From [Flexibacter] sp. ATCC 35103 (GTDB taxonomy: Bacteria > Bacteroidota > Bacteroidia > Flavobacteriales > Flavobacteriaceae): DNA of 64,000 nucleotides. Location of the stretch: the NCBI RefSeq assembly GCF_001975985.1, contig NZ_MTQF01000001.1, positions 167,462 through 231,461 of the forward strand, written 5' to 3'. The notes under the pieces are model-generated. The model searched no databases. It was not told the origin of the DNA and was given only the letters and a program-made list of their open reading frames with translations. Below, in pieces: positions 24,894 through 32,802 of this stretch (position 1 is its first letter; each line of letters begins with the position of its first letter). The translations under genes were made by a program, and so were the position numbers.

Positions 24894-26435
24894 ATGAAAG
24901 ACAATCAGACAAAAAAATATTATTGGGGAATAGGATTGGAAAACGAAACCTACATGCAATTTGAAGAATCCCTAATAGTTTCTGGTGAGTTTATACAAGA
25001 AAAAATTGGTTTTGAGAAATACAGTATTGATTATAGAAAGTGTTATAAACCGGAAAGCTTAGCTCCTATTTTGAAAAAAGCTTTTGATATAAACGAAAAC
25101 TATAAAGTAAGCCGAATGATGAACAGTCATTCGCTTGAAAAACTGGATATCAATTATCAGCACAAAACAATTGCGCCAATAAAGCCATTAATCGATACTG
25201 AAACTGGTGAAGTAAGCGCGCAACCTACTGAAAATCCTGAATATTTAGGAAAATCTATCATGGAACTTTTCCTTGAAGATCAGCCTTATAATATTCAAAG
25301 CATGATTACCCAAAGAAATAAAACGATGGGTTCTGTACATTTTGATGGTGATTCTATCGAGTTTGTTACCAAATATTTTGAAAACAGAACAATCGCTGAA
25401 TCCTGCAAAGAACTTAAGGCTACAAAAAAATTATTCCTTGATAAAATCAATGAATCGTCTGTTTTAAACGGAAAATTAAATTTTCCGGATTACAACAACG
25501 GGCTTAATATGTTCATGACAAATCAGGAAAACCTGGTTTTGTTTAATAACGGAACATATCATTTTCATATTACTTTACCATCATTAACAGAAGACAGCAG
25601 GATTGTAGATTATAATGAATTTGAAAAAACACATGCCAATGCTATTTATTTGCTGCAATGGTTTGAACCTTTCTTTATTGCAACTCTTGGTAGTCCGGAT
25701 ATTATGGGCGTAATAAGTGACAAATACAGTCTGGATAAAAAATTCACTCTTGGATCAATGCGTAACGCCATGTCACGTTATATAGGTGTAGGAACTTATA
25801 ATAAGGCAATGCCAAAAGGTAAAATCCTGACTTATAATGTAGATGATTTTAGAAAATTACTAAAATTCGAAAAGGAAGAAAATATTTGGTGGCGTGATCA
25901 GATCGAAGCAGATATGGAGTATGAAATGCTTTCTGAATTAGGTCTTGACTTTAATCAGGAAAAAATGTACCAAAGTGGTTTTGAATTCAGAAGCTTTGAT
26001 GAGTTTCCGGCAGAATACCTTAATGATGTACTTTTTTCTATTATCCTAATTTGTGAGCATTCTTTGAATCTTCCAGATGTACAATGGGCGCATGACAGCA
26101 AAGCCTGGAATAATCTTGTTTTTAAAACTTTAAAAATGGGATATTCAACAGAAATTAATGCGGAAGAAAAACAGGAAGTTTTAGATTTATTACAATTATT
26201 AAATCCGTCAGACGCTAATTACAATACACTTAAATCAGAATTTGAAGCGATGGTTTTATTAGATGAATTTTTCTTTAAAATCCTGGCCGTTTTACACGAT
26301 ATGTACAAAGACAACAACATTTGTCTGGATGCTATGTACGGACAAAAAACAAGTTCTCCTCCTAAATGGGACAACTTTAATAAATACCAAACCGAAAGAC
26401 ATTTACAGCAAATAGGTTCTTTCTGTGACAATTAG
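24894..26435 (+). CDS. putative glutamine-synthetase-fold amidoligase
   Basis: 513 residues, cytoplasmic. The N-terminus 'WGIGLENETYMQFE' puts Glu16 and Glu18 in an ExE on the first strand, as in GCS2 and other COOH-NH2 ligases of the glutamine-synthetase fold. Further likely metal/ATP-site elements are His223 and His225 in 'YHFHITLPS', 'NAMSRYIGVGTYN' near residue 297, and Glu364/Arg366 in 'GFEFRSFDEFPAEYL' with a following helix 'LFSIILICEHSLN'. This order matches amidoligase-type enzymes that join a carboxylate to an amine with ATP, known also from large DNA viruses. Substrates cannot be deduced. It stands alone between its promoter and a strong terminator. The call rests on motif order; an alignment is needed to be sure. 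Confidence 0.55.
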   Translation: MKDNQTKKYYWGIGLENETYMQFEESLIVSGEFIQEKIGFEKYSIDYRKCYKPESLAPILKKAFDINENYKVSRMMNSHSLEKLDINYQHKTIAPIKPLIDTETGEVSAQPTENPEYLGKSIMELFLEDQPYNIQSMITQRNKTMGSVHFDGDSIEFVTKYFENRTIAESCKELKATKKLFLDKINESSVLNGKLNFPDYNNGLNMFMTNQENLVLFNNGTYHFHITLPSLTEDSRIVDYNEFEKTHANAIYLLQWFEPFFIATLGSPDIMGVISDKYSLDKKFTLGSMRNAMSRYIGVGTYNKAMPKGKILTYNVDDFRKLLKFEKEENIWWRDQIEADMEYEMLSELGLDFNQEKMYQSGFEFRSFDEFPAEYLNDVLFSIILICEHSLNLPDVQWAHDSKAWNNLVFKTLKMGYSTEINAEEKQEVLDLLQLLNPSDANYNTLKSEFEAMVLLDEFFFKILAVLHDMYKDNNICLDAMYGQKTSSPPKWDNFNKYQTERHLQQIGSFCDN

Positions 26436-26462
26436 AAGTTTAAAAAAAATGTTATTATAAAA

Positions 26463-26504
26463 CAAAACATCCCATAAAGAAAGGTTCTTTATGGGATGTT
26501 TTTA
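26463..26504. terminator. shared terminator
   Basis: A long stem AACATCCCATAAAGAA / TTCTTTATGGGATGTT with a 2-4-base loop, between the converging amidoligase-like and Gre/Rnk-like genes; the T-run is on the plus side. Confidence 0.88.
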
Positions 26505-26517
26505 TTTAAGAAATATA

Positions 26518-26901
26518 TTAAGCTACCTCTTCTACTTTTAGGATTTCAAGTTTTAGATTTCCTTTTTTAGCTGGCCATTCTACAACATTACCTTCTTTAT
26601 ATCCTACCATTGCTATCCCTTCATCAGAAAGAATAGAAATTCTGTTTTTACTTACTTTATTTCTTTCAGGACCTACAAACACAACCGTTTTTTCTTCATT
26701 GGTTGTACAATCTTTATAAGTTACTTTTCGATTTACAGAAACAATATCTTCCGGTAAATCTCTTCTTAGTACCTGTGTGGCTTTTTTAAGTTCATGAAGC
26801 AATAATACTTCTTCTTCTACTGTTACTTTTTTTCTTCTTACGTGATCTTTAATTAAATCGTATATTCCTGTTGTTAAAATAATATTTTGTACTTGTGACA
26901 T
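26518..26901 (-). CDS. GreA/GreB C-terminal-domain protein (Rnk-like)
   Basis: 127 residues. The first half is helical ('IYDLIKDHVRRKKVTVEEEV', 'ELKKATQVLRRDLPED'), the second half is the FKBP-like GreA/GreB C-terminal domain ('IVSVNRKVTYKDCTTNEEKT', 'KNRISILSDEGIAMVGYKEG', 'VVEWPAKKGNLKLEILKVEE'). The short N-terminal part lacks the long Gre coiled coil with its acidic tip, so it resembles Rnk rather than a cleavage factor. It should bind RNA polymerase. An AGGAG lies just upstream of the ATG (GAGAAGC-spaced), unusual in this AT-rich window. Confidence 0.85.
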   Translation of the reverse strand: MSQVQNIILTTGIYDLIKDHVRRKKVTVEEEVLLLHELKKATQVLRRDLPEDIVSVNRKVTYKDCTTNEEKTVVFVGPERNKVSKNRISILSDEGIAMVGYKEGNVVEWPAKKGNLKLEILKVEEVA

Positions 26902-27300
26902 AACTTTCTGTTTGCTTCTCCTTTTTCATAGGTAAGATAATAACTCATCATTGCATCGTTTAGAGCTCTTTTGTGATTTTTGATTGCAATGATATCTTAT
27001 CCCAATGAAAATTGAAGATTAAATAAATGAGCAGCGTGAATGAAAAAATCCCTGTCCAGAGTTTTGACAGGGCTTAATAAATAAACTCTTTAGAGCTTTT
27101 TAAGAAAGTATCGTCATGCAAATACAATAACGTGCCCATAAGGCGCATCAACTGATTATTTGTTAAATAAAAATTTGAAATCGTCATTATTATATTTGAT
27201 TTTAATATTGCGCAAGATAGCCCTTTTTTATTGAAAGAAAACCCCCTAAAAAATACAAGCATAACATTATAAGACAAAATATAGTAGAGTTTATAAGTAG
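26902..27300. other. intergenic region, about 400 bp
   Basis: AT-rich. The only coding candidate is a 37-codon frame at 27074-27187 on the minus strand, listed separately. No RNA gene or clear repeat was recognised. Confidence 0.4.
27074..27187 (-). CDS. possible 37-residue peptide
   Basis: ATG at 27187 gives 'MTISNFYLTNNQLMRLMG' and ends 'TFLKSSKEFIY'. The sequence has ordinary composition with a plausible amphipathic helix ('NNQLMRLMGTLLYLHDD'). The open frame runs 30 codons further upstream but that part is of low quality. No family is recognised and there is no independent evidence of translation. Confidence 0.25.
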   Translation of the reverse strand: MTISNFYLTNNQLMRLMGTLLYLHDDTFLKSSKEFIY

Positions 27301-27336
27301 AAAAACAAAAAGAGCAGTTTTATAGCCGCCCTTTTT
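27301..27336 (-). terminator. minus-strand terminator of the PRISE reductase gene
   Basis: In the minus direction AAAGGGCGG pairs with CTGCTCTTT (two G-U pairs) around an 8-base loop, followed by a T-run. On the plus strand the same sites would give A-C mismatches, so it is strand-specific. Confidence 0.6.
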
Positions 27337-27410
27337 GTTTTTTTTAATTTCAAGTAGCAAGTTGTTGAAATTATCTCATTATCAAATTGCCTAATTATCT
27401 AATTAATTTC

Positions 27411-28511
27411 TCAAGGTATTATTTTATCATTCCTTAATTCAGTAAACAAATCAAAAAAAGAATCTTTGGTGTCTTTATAAGTCGTAAAACCCAATTTTCT
27501 GCTTCGCGACATATCTGTCATCACCTCTAAAGGTCGGCCTAAATCCAGATCTGTATGCCATGCAGATGCCAATTGTCCCAAATCACCTTCTATCAATTGA
27601 TGTTCTTTTGCAATTGATTTCCAGATATAAGCTTTTTCATTTAATACGGTTTCAAGCGGTTTTATTGTTCCGTTATATCCTTCAAATTCAATTTCAAACC
27701 ATTCTGCTATTTTTGGCCACAGCCATTTCCATCTAAAAACATCACCGTTTGTTATATTAAAAGCTTCGTTGTGCGCTTCAGGATTTGTTGCCGCCCAGAT
27801 AATTTGTTCTGCTAGAACCTTAGCGTCAGTAACGTCAGATATCCCGTTCCATTGTGCCTCAGAACCCGGCCATATAAACGGAGTTCCCTCCTGCTTGCAG
27901 ATACTGGCATAAACCGCCAATGTTGTCCCCATATTCATGGCGTTGCCAATAGTTTTACCAATTAATGTGTGCGGTCTGTGTATGCTCCAGGTAAAACCAT
28001 CTCTGGCAGCAGCTTCATAAACTTCATCTTCTTGTGCGTAATAAAAATTAGGCAAGTCTAATCTGGGCTGTTCTTCTCTCAATGGAGTTTCCGGTAAAGT
28101 TCCGGTTGTAGCATAAGCATCAAAAGGTCCTAAATAATGCTTTAATCCTGTAACTAATGAGACATGTTTTACCGATTTTTTAGAGGATAATGCGTTTAGC
28201 AAATTTCGAATCAGGGCACTATTTATCCTTATATTTTCTTCTTCGGAATCATTTCGCATCCATGTTGTAAAAAAAACATGTGTGGGTGCAACATCGATTA
28301 AAGCTGCATCTAATGATTCACTGCTTAATAAATTGGCAGCAATAGGTTTCAAACCTTTTATATCATTTTTGGGATTACGGGAAAGTCCAAAAACAGTCCA
28401 TCCGTTCTCCAAAAGTTTCAAGGCAAGATTACTTCCTGCAATACCGGTTGCGCCTACTACAAGGGCTATATTTCCGGCTGTTTCCTGTATTGGTAATTTT
28501 TGAGAATTCAT
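27411..28511 (-). CDS. SDR family reductase of the PRISE type
   Basis: 366 residues. 'ALVVGATGIAGSNLALKLLE' is an extended-SDR Rossmann motif, 'FFTTWMRNDSEEENIRIN' and 'KHVSLVTGLKHYLGPFDAY' with 'NFYYAQED' (Tyr with a shifted catalytic Lys in 'LKHYLGP') match the progesterone-5-beta-reductase/iridoid-synthase-like group, which reduces activated C=C bonds with NADPH. A -7 box TAATTTTG (28529-28536, minus strand) lies 18 bp before the start. It is next to, and on the same strand as, a Crp/Fnr gene, 85 bp downstream of it, which may regulate it. Confidence 0.88.
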   Translation of the reverse strand: MNSQKLPIQETAGNIALVVGATGIAGSNLALKLLENGWTVFGLSRNPKNDIKGLKPIAANLLSSESLDAALIDVAPTHVFFTTWMRNDSEEENIRINSALIRNLLNALSSKKSVKHVSLVTGLKHYLGPFDAYATTGTLPETPLREEQPRLDLPNFYYAQEDEVYEAAARDGFTWSIHRPHTLIGKTIGNAMNMGTTLAVYASICKQEGTPFIWPGSEAQWNGISDVTDAKVLAEQIIWAATNPEAHNEAFNITNGDVFRWKWLWPKIAEWFEIEFEGYNGTIKPLETVLNEKAYIWKSIAKEHQLIEGDLGQLASAWHTDLDLGRPLEVMTDMSRSRKLGFTTYKDTKDSFFDLFTELRNDKIIP

Positions 28512-28596
28512 ACGTATTTTATTTTTTTCAAAATTACTTTACAAACCATGTTCAGAAAGATGATCTGAAACAAGAAATTCACTTGATCTAAGTCAA

Positions 28597-29181
28597 TTAT
28601 TTGGGATCAAAAATTAAATTCTTTTTAAGACGGCTGAGCGTTTCAGGTGAAAGTCCAAGATACGAAGCCAATAAATTTTGCGGTATTCGTTTCATCAAAT
28701 CGGGATTATTTTCTAAAATATGCCTGTATTTTTCTTCGGCAGTGTGCGTATGTGAACTGATTAGTCTTCTCTCCTTTGTGATTAGGCTATTTTGAAAAAG
28801 CAGACGAAAATACCGGTCCATTACAGGAACTTGCAGCGTTAGATTTTCAAAATCTTGTCTCGTAATCAGTAAAACTTCTGAATCCTCCATGGCATCAATA
28901 CTGTAAAAAGAAATTCCCCCGCTAAAAAAACTACTCATATCTGATGTCCACCATCCTTCAGGCGAAAACTGATTGATATGTTCATTGCCTTTATCATCCA
29001 CATTATACGCTTTTAAAAGTCCTTTTGATACAAATGTCAGATAATTGCAAACATGACCTTCAACAACCACAAATTGTTTTTTCTTTACTTTTTTAGGCTT
29101 AAAAAAAGTTTTGATCAGTTCTTTTTCAACTTGTGTCAACGGGACTTTCTCTTCAAGATGTTTGAAAATTATATCGTACAT
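28597..29181 (-). CDS. Crp/Fnr family transcriptional regulator
   Basis: 194 residues, similar in layout to the regulators at 2732 and 56784: beta-roll sensor with 'KKQFVVVEGHVCNYLTFVSK' and 'INQFSPEGWWTSDMSSFF', a dimer helix and a C-terminal 'LLASYLGLSPETLSRLKK' helix-turn-helix. No canonical cAMP-binding residues are evident. A -7 box TATCTTTG occurs on the minus strand at 29217-29224, about 35 bp before the ATG. It probably controls the reductase next to it (inference from the repeated regulator-reductase pairing in this window). Confidence 0.88.
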   Translation of the reverse strand: MYDIIFKHLEEKVPLTQVEKELIKTFFKPKKVKKKQFVVVEGHVCNYLTFVSKGLLKAYNVDDKGNEHINQFSPEGWWTSDMSSFFSGGISFYSIDAMEDSEVLLITRQDFENLTLQVPVMDRYFRLLFQNSLITKERRLISSHTHTAEEKYRHILENNPDLMKRIPQNLLASYLGLSPETLSRLKKNLIFDPK

Positions 29182-29424
29182 TTTAAAATATTTACTTTAT
29201 AAATTGTGAAGTATTACAAAGATATGTTATTTATTTTTCAACTTTCGTAATCCTTCAATTACAAATGGTTGCATACGATTTGGGTTCTATAATTAATTCC
29301 ATAATTAATCCATACCAAAAGAAGATTCAATAATAAGGGAAGATCAGGTATAAATACTTATGCTGTATGTACAAAATATCCTTATTTTTATGCTATTTAT
29401 ACATTCTAACTCACACACGCTAAA

Positions 29425-29982
29425 ATGAAAACATCTCCTGAGAATAAACCAGTAAAAGTATTGGTAAATGGCGAAATTTCAAGTAAAAATAAGATAAATA
29501 ATGCAGGAATCGTAGTTCTAAATAGTTATATTACTTTACTATTTGAAAGACTTCAACTAACTCAGAATAATAAGTTTACCTGTTTAGAAAATCAAAAAAA
29601 TGCGGTACAGTATTTACAATATATTGCAACCGGATCAACTGAAACTCAAGAGGAGAATTTACTGCTAAATAAAGTACTATGCGGTTTGTCTCTTACAGAT
29701 AGTGTACCCGAAAAGATTGAACCATCAGATGAAAATAAAAGCCTTACAGAAGGATTAATAAGTGCCATGATTTCTCATTGGGAAGCAATTGGAAAATCTT
29801 CCATAAACGATTTTAGAGGCAGTTGGCTTATTAGGGACGGATTACTTTCAGAATTAGATGATAAATGGGAACTTGTAGTAGAACGCAGGGCTTATGATAT
29901 GTTAATAAGCAGATCGCCATTTTCTTTTTCAGTTATAAAATATCCGTGGATGAATAAACCTTTGTATGTAAAATGGGTTTAA
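29425..29982 (+). CDS. stand-alone C-terminal domain of contractile injection system tape-measure protein (CIS_TMP-like)
   Basis: 185 residues. The pattern 'INNAGIVVLNSYITLLFERL', 'NAVQYLQYIATGSTETQEE', 'LLLNKVLCGLSLTD', 'LISAMISHWEAIGKSSINDF', 'RGSWLIRDGLL', 'WELVVERRAYDMLISRSPF' and 'SFSVIKYPWMNKPLYVKW' is the characteristic C-terminal block of tape-measure proteins from phage-tail-like contractile injection systems (metamorphosis-associated, Afp/PVC type). The usual long N-terminal part is missing and no other CIS gene lies in the window, so this is either a domain used in a new setting or a remnant kept under selection, as the frame is intact. It begins a run with PhyH 25 bp downstream. 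Confidence 0.7.
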   Translation: MKTSPENKPVKVLVNGEISSKNKINNAGIVVLNSYITLLFERLQLTQNNKFTCLENQKNAVQYLQYIATGSTETQEENLLLNKVLCGLSLTDSVPEKIEPSDENKSLTEGLISAMISHWEAIGKSSINDFRGSWLIRDGLLSELDDKWELVVERRAYDMLISRSPFSFSVIKYPWMNKPLYVKWV

Positions 29983-30007
29983 TAAAAACTATAAACCAAT
30001 AACAGTT

Positions 30008-30928
30008 ATGCATTTGACTATTCTTGAAAAACTATGGAAACGCGCTTTGTTTCCCTCAGATCTTCCTGCCAAAAATGATACACAAAGCTGGAACGAAGAA
30101 ATTAAGACCTTGTATTTATTAGGAATTGGTATGGAGGAAACGCTACAGTTTTTATACTTTGAAAAACCTGATTTTGAAACTTTTAAAACCTGGATCAATA
30201 GCAAACAAAAAAATAAGAATGTAACAACTGAAGATAGTTCAGATCAAGTGCTCTCAGAACAAGATCTCGAATTTTGGGCAAAAAACGGATATGTTATTAT
30301 AAAAAATGCCATTTCTGAGGAAGATTGCAAAGGAACACAACAAGCCATTTGGGATTACCTGGAAATGGATCCTGACAAAAAAGAAACTTGGTACAAAAGA
30401 CATCAGGATCAAAAAGGATTAATGCTCAATTTTTCTGATCATGGAACCTTAAATAAAAACAGGCTTTCGCCAAAGATAAAAAAAGCATATGAACAGCTTT
30501 ACAATTCATCCCGGATATATAAAACGATAGATAAAGTAAGCTTCAATCCTCCTGAAAATAATGAATTTACTTTTTTAGGAAGTTCGCTTCATTGGGATAC
30601 CAGTTTAAAACAACCTATGATTTTTGGACTTCAGGGACTACTCTATCTTACTGATTGTGGCACTGATGATGGCGCATTTCATTGTGTTCCGGGTTTTCAT
30701 AACATTATAAATCATTGGCTCAATAGTCTTGAACCGGATGAAAATCCTAGAGATAAAGCCGTTAAAATGCTGAAACCTGAACCAATATTGGGTAATGCAG
30801 GAGATTTTATTATATGGGACAATAGATTACCGCATTGTGCGACACCAAACAAAGGTGAAAAACCAAGAATGGTTCAATACCTTACTTATTTGCCGGATGA
30901 TTATAATACATCCGGTGAATGGCTTTGA
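30008..30928 (+). CDS. PhyH-family Fe(II)/2-oxoglutarate dioxygenase with N-terminal extension
   Basis: 306 residues. Residues about 1-85 are helical with no recognised match ('LTILEKLWKRALFPSDLPAK', 'LGIGMEETLQFLYFEKPDFE'). The rest is a PhyH-like jelly roll: 'LEFWAKNGYVIIKNAISEED', the iron ligands His195 and Asp197 in 'SSLHWDTSL' and distal His276 in 'RLPHCATPN', with Arg about 289 ('EKPRMVQYL') to bind 2-oxoglutarate. It should hydroxylate a small molecule or a peptide. It starts 25 bp after the CIS_TMP-like gene and is probably translated from the same transcript. Confidence 0.88.
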   Translation: MHLTILEKLWKRALFPSDLPAKNDTQSWNEEIKTLYLLGIGMEETLQFLYFEKPDFETFKTWINSKQKNKNVTTEDSSDQVLSEQDLEFWAKNGYVIIKNAISEEDCKGTQQAIWDYLEMDPDKKETWYKRHQDQKGLMLNFSDHGTLNKNRLSPKIKKAYEQLYNSSRIYKTIDKVSFNPPENNEFTFLGSSLHWDTSLKQPMIFGLQGLLYLTDCGTDDGAFHCVPGFHNIINHWLNSLEPDENPRDKAVKMLKPEPILGNAGDFIIWDNRLPHCATPNKGEKPRMVQYLTYLPDDYNTSGEWL

Positions 30929-30974
30929 TTTTAGTATTTTTTTATTACATTTAAAATTCCTAAAAAACAGCATA

Positions 30975-31328
30975 ATGCAATATGGCATAAGAAATATTTT
31001 CTCAAAAATAGTCATCATCATGATGCTGTTTCTTGTATGCCTGCCTTGTACCGCTAAAAGAGAAATTAAACTGGTTTTGGATATTCCGGTAAACGAATTA
31101 AAAAACAACCTAAATAGTGATTCGTCTGTTTGCCTTATAACAATAGATAAAAACACTAAAAAGGTTTCAGGTTTACTTCAGGATCACGATGTAAAAACTT
31201 ATCCTTCTCGTTTCGCTGCTTTTCAGTACATTACTATTACTCTTACAACACCCATAACTTCTATTTGGGAAAAAAAGGCATTCAAAATTATTCCGGTTTA
31301 TTTATTACATGAACAATATTTGATTTGA
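30975..31328 (+). CDS. small exported hypothetical protein, 117 aa
   Basis: The ATG at 30975 gives 'MQYGIRNIFSKIVIIMMLFL' and 'VCLPCTA' as a signal peptide; the frame continues upstream into the PhyH gene but without sense. The mature region ('REIKLVLDIPVNELKNNLNS', 'DKNTKKVSGLLQDHDVKTYP') is mostly beta by pattern. No family is recognised. It lies 46 bp after the dioxygenase gene and 83 bp before the DoxD-DoxA gene on the same strand. Confidence 0.6.
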   Translation: MQYGIRNIFSKIVIIMMLFLVCLPCTAKREIKLVLDIPVNELKNNLNSDSSVCLITIDKNTKKVSGLLQDHDVKTYPSRFAAFQYITITLTTPITSIWEKKAFKIIPVYLLHEQYLI

Positions 31329-31411
31329 TTTTTTAATGGTAATCCACATATACTTCAATATTATTTTATTGAGGTTTTTACGTATTTCTTATCCTTAAAT
31401 TTTAAATCAAA

Positions 31412-32422
31412 ATGAACAATCAAACCTATTTATATGGCGGAATGTTTACCACGGCATTGCGCTGGGTAGCCGGCTGGACTTATTTTTCTGCTTTCTGGAG
31501 AAGGCTTATATTAGAGAATAAATTAAATCCTGATGAAGCGGGATATATCGGAGAAAAATTCAATCATTTTCTTCCTAATGCATTGGGTATAAAACCTATT
31601 ATAGAACATCTTGTTTCTAATCCGGAAAGTCTTTGGTGGGCAATGGTTTTATTTACTGTCATCGAAGGAATTGTTGGGTTACTGTTTCTGTTGGGGCTTT
31701 TTACCAGACTAATAAGTATAGGTGTTTTTAGTCTTGCATTAGGTATTTTGCTGGGTTCAGGATGGCTTGGAACTACATGTCTCGACGAATGGCAAATTGG
31801 TGTTCTGGGCGTAGCAGCAGGTTTTACGATCTTTATCTCCGGCGGAGGAAAATATTCTCTGGACGAATATTTTATGAGGAAAAACAAATCTTTTACTGCT
31901 AAAAAAGGATTCAGATTTCTGGGTTCCGGAGCTTTGCCTGTAAAAGAGCAAACTGCAAGCAGGCTTGTTCTGGCGGGTTCTGTATTTATTCTGGCATTAA
32001 CCTTATTTACCAATCAATATTTTCATGGAGGCGTTTATGGTAAATTGCATAATCTTTCTGTAAAACCACATGTTACCATCAGCAATGCTTTTATCCAAAA
32101 TAATACTTTAAGTTTTACTGTTTTCAGAGATCAGGGAGCAGATGTTTATGGTTCATTTCTTATTGGTATTAAATTAAAAGACCAACACGGAAACATCATT
32201 TTTGAGCAAAATCAGACACAACTTTCAAATCTGGCAAAAGAACAAATTAAAAACGATTATGTTGCACAAGTAAAACCCGGAAAACACAGTCTGATTTTAC
32301 CTTTGGGCGCAAAAGCCAGATTAAATTTTAAAATTGCTACGATCAAAAATCCAACAGCTAAATATATTCTGGAACTAATTGATATTAGCGGTGAAAACTG
32401 GACACAAGAAGTTACTTTATAG
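31412..32422 (+). CDS. DoxD-DoxA-like membrane protein (thiosulfate:quinone oxidoreductase-type)
   Basis: 336 residues. The N-terminal half has about four transmembrane helices ('LRWVAGWTYFSAFWRRLILE', 'WWAMVLFTVIEGIVGLLFLL', 'VFSLALGILLGSGWLG') as in DoxX/DoxD; 'ALRWVAGWTYFSAFWRR' is the family's first helix. One more hydrophobic segment ('LVLAGSVFILALTLF', about 188-202) is followed by a beta-rich domain of about 130 residues that corresponds to DoxA, the second subunit of archaeal thiosulfate:quinone oxidoreductase. The fusion suggests oxidation of thiosulfate or a similar sulfur compound with electrons passed to quinone; many Bacteroidetes homologues are only presumed to do so. Confidence 0.82.
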   Translation: MNNQTYLYGGMFTTALRWVAGWTYFSAFWRRLILENKLNPDEAGYIGEKFNHFLPNALGIKPIIEHLVSNPESLWWAMVLFTVIEGIVGLLFLLGLFTRLISIGVFSLALGILLGSGWLGTTCLDEWQIGVLGVAAGFTIFISGGGKYSLDEYFMRKNKSFTAKKGFRFLGSGALPVKEQTASRLVLAGSVFILALTLFTNQYFHGGVYGKLHNLSVKPHVTISNAFIQNNTLSFTVFRDQGADVYGSFLIGIKLKDQHGNIIFEQNQTQLSNLAKEQIKNDYVAQVKPGKHSLILPLGAKARLNFKIATIKNPTAKYILELIDISGENWTQEVTL

Positions 32423-32802
32423 AATTTATCTTACATATATAACTTTAAAATAAAATATTAAAGATGAAACATAAAAAGTGCTAAATAAAAGATTTAGCAC
32501 TTTTTTGCGTTATACCATCTTTTATTATAATTTGAGTATATCGGTCATTCTGGCTTTTTTTACAACAAGTCAAATGTTGATTTTGAGTCTTTGATACTCT
32601 TTAATTTCAACTATAAAGCATACATTAAGAAGTAAAAAGTGAGCTAAAATTTTAAAAATAAAGTTTTTTTTAGTTAACAAAATCATTAACTTGTATAGAA
32701 ATAGAGACAATATTCAATATTAATATTGTTTCAAACAGGTAGAATTTAATCCTTTTTTAACCTGAAATAACTTTTCTAAAAAACACAAAAAACGTACAAA
32801 TT
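32423..32802. other. 380-bp intergenic region
   Basis: Contains the terminator at 32473-32506 and then AT-rich sequence without a gene. No consensus promoter was found for the GH130 gene that follows, although a TATTG-type run lies at about 32720-32727. Confidence 0.4.
32473..32506 (+). terminator. rho-independent terminator
   Basis: Stem AAAAAGTGCTAAAT/ATTTAGCACTTTTTT with a short loop, 51 bp after the DoxD-DoxA gene; it ends the 29425-32422 run. Confidence 0.85.

Noticed and set aside
31564..32013. 149-codon open frame on the minus strand inside the DoxD-DoxA gene
   Set aside because: It lies wholly within a well-supported plus-strand membrane-protein gene, has no start context, and its translation (Pro/Lys/Ser-rich) matches no family.
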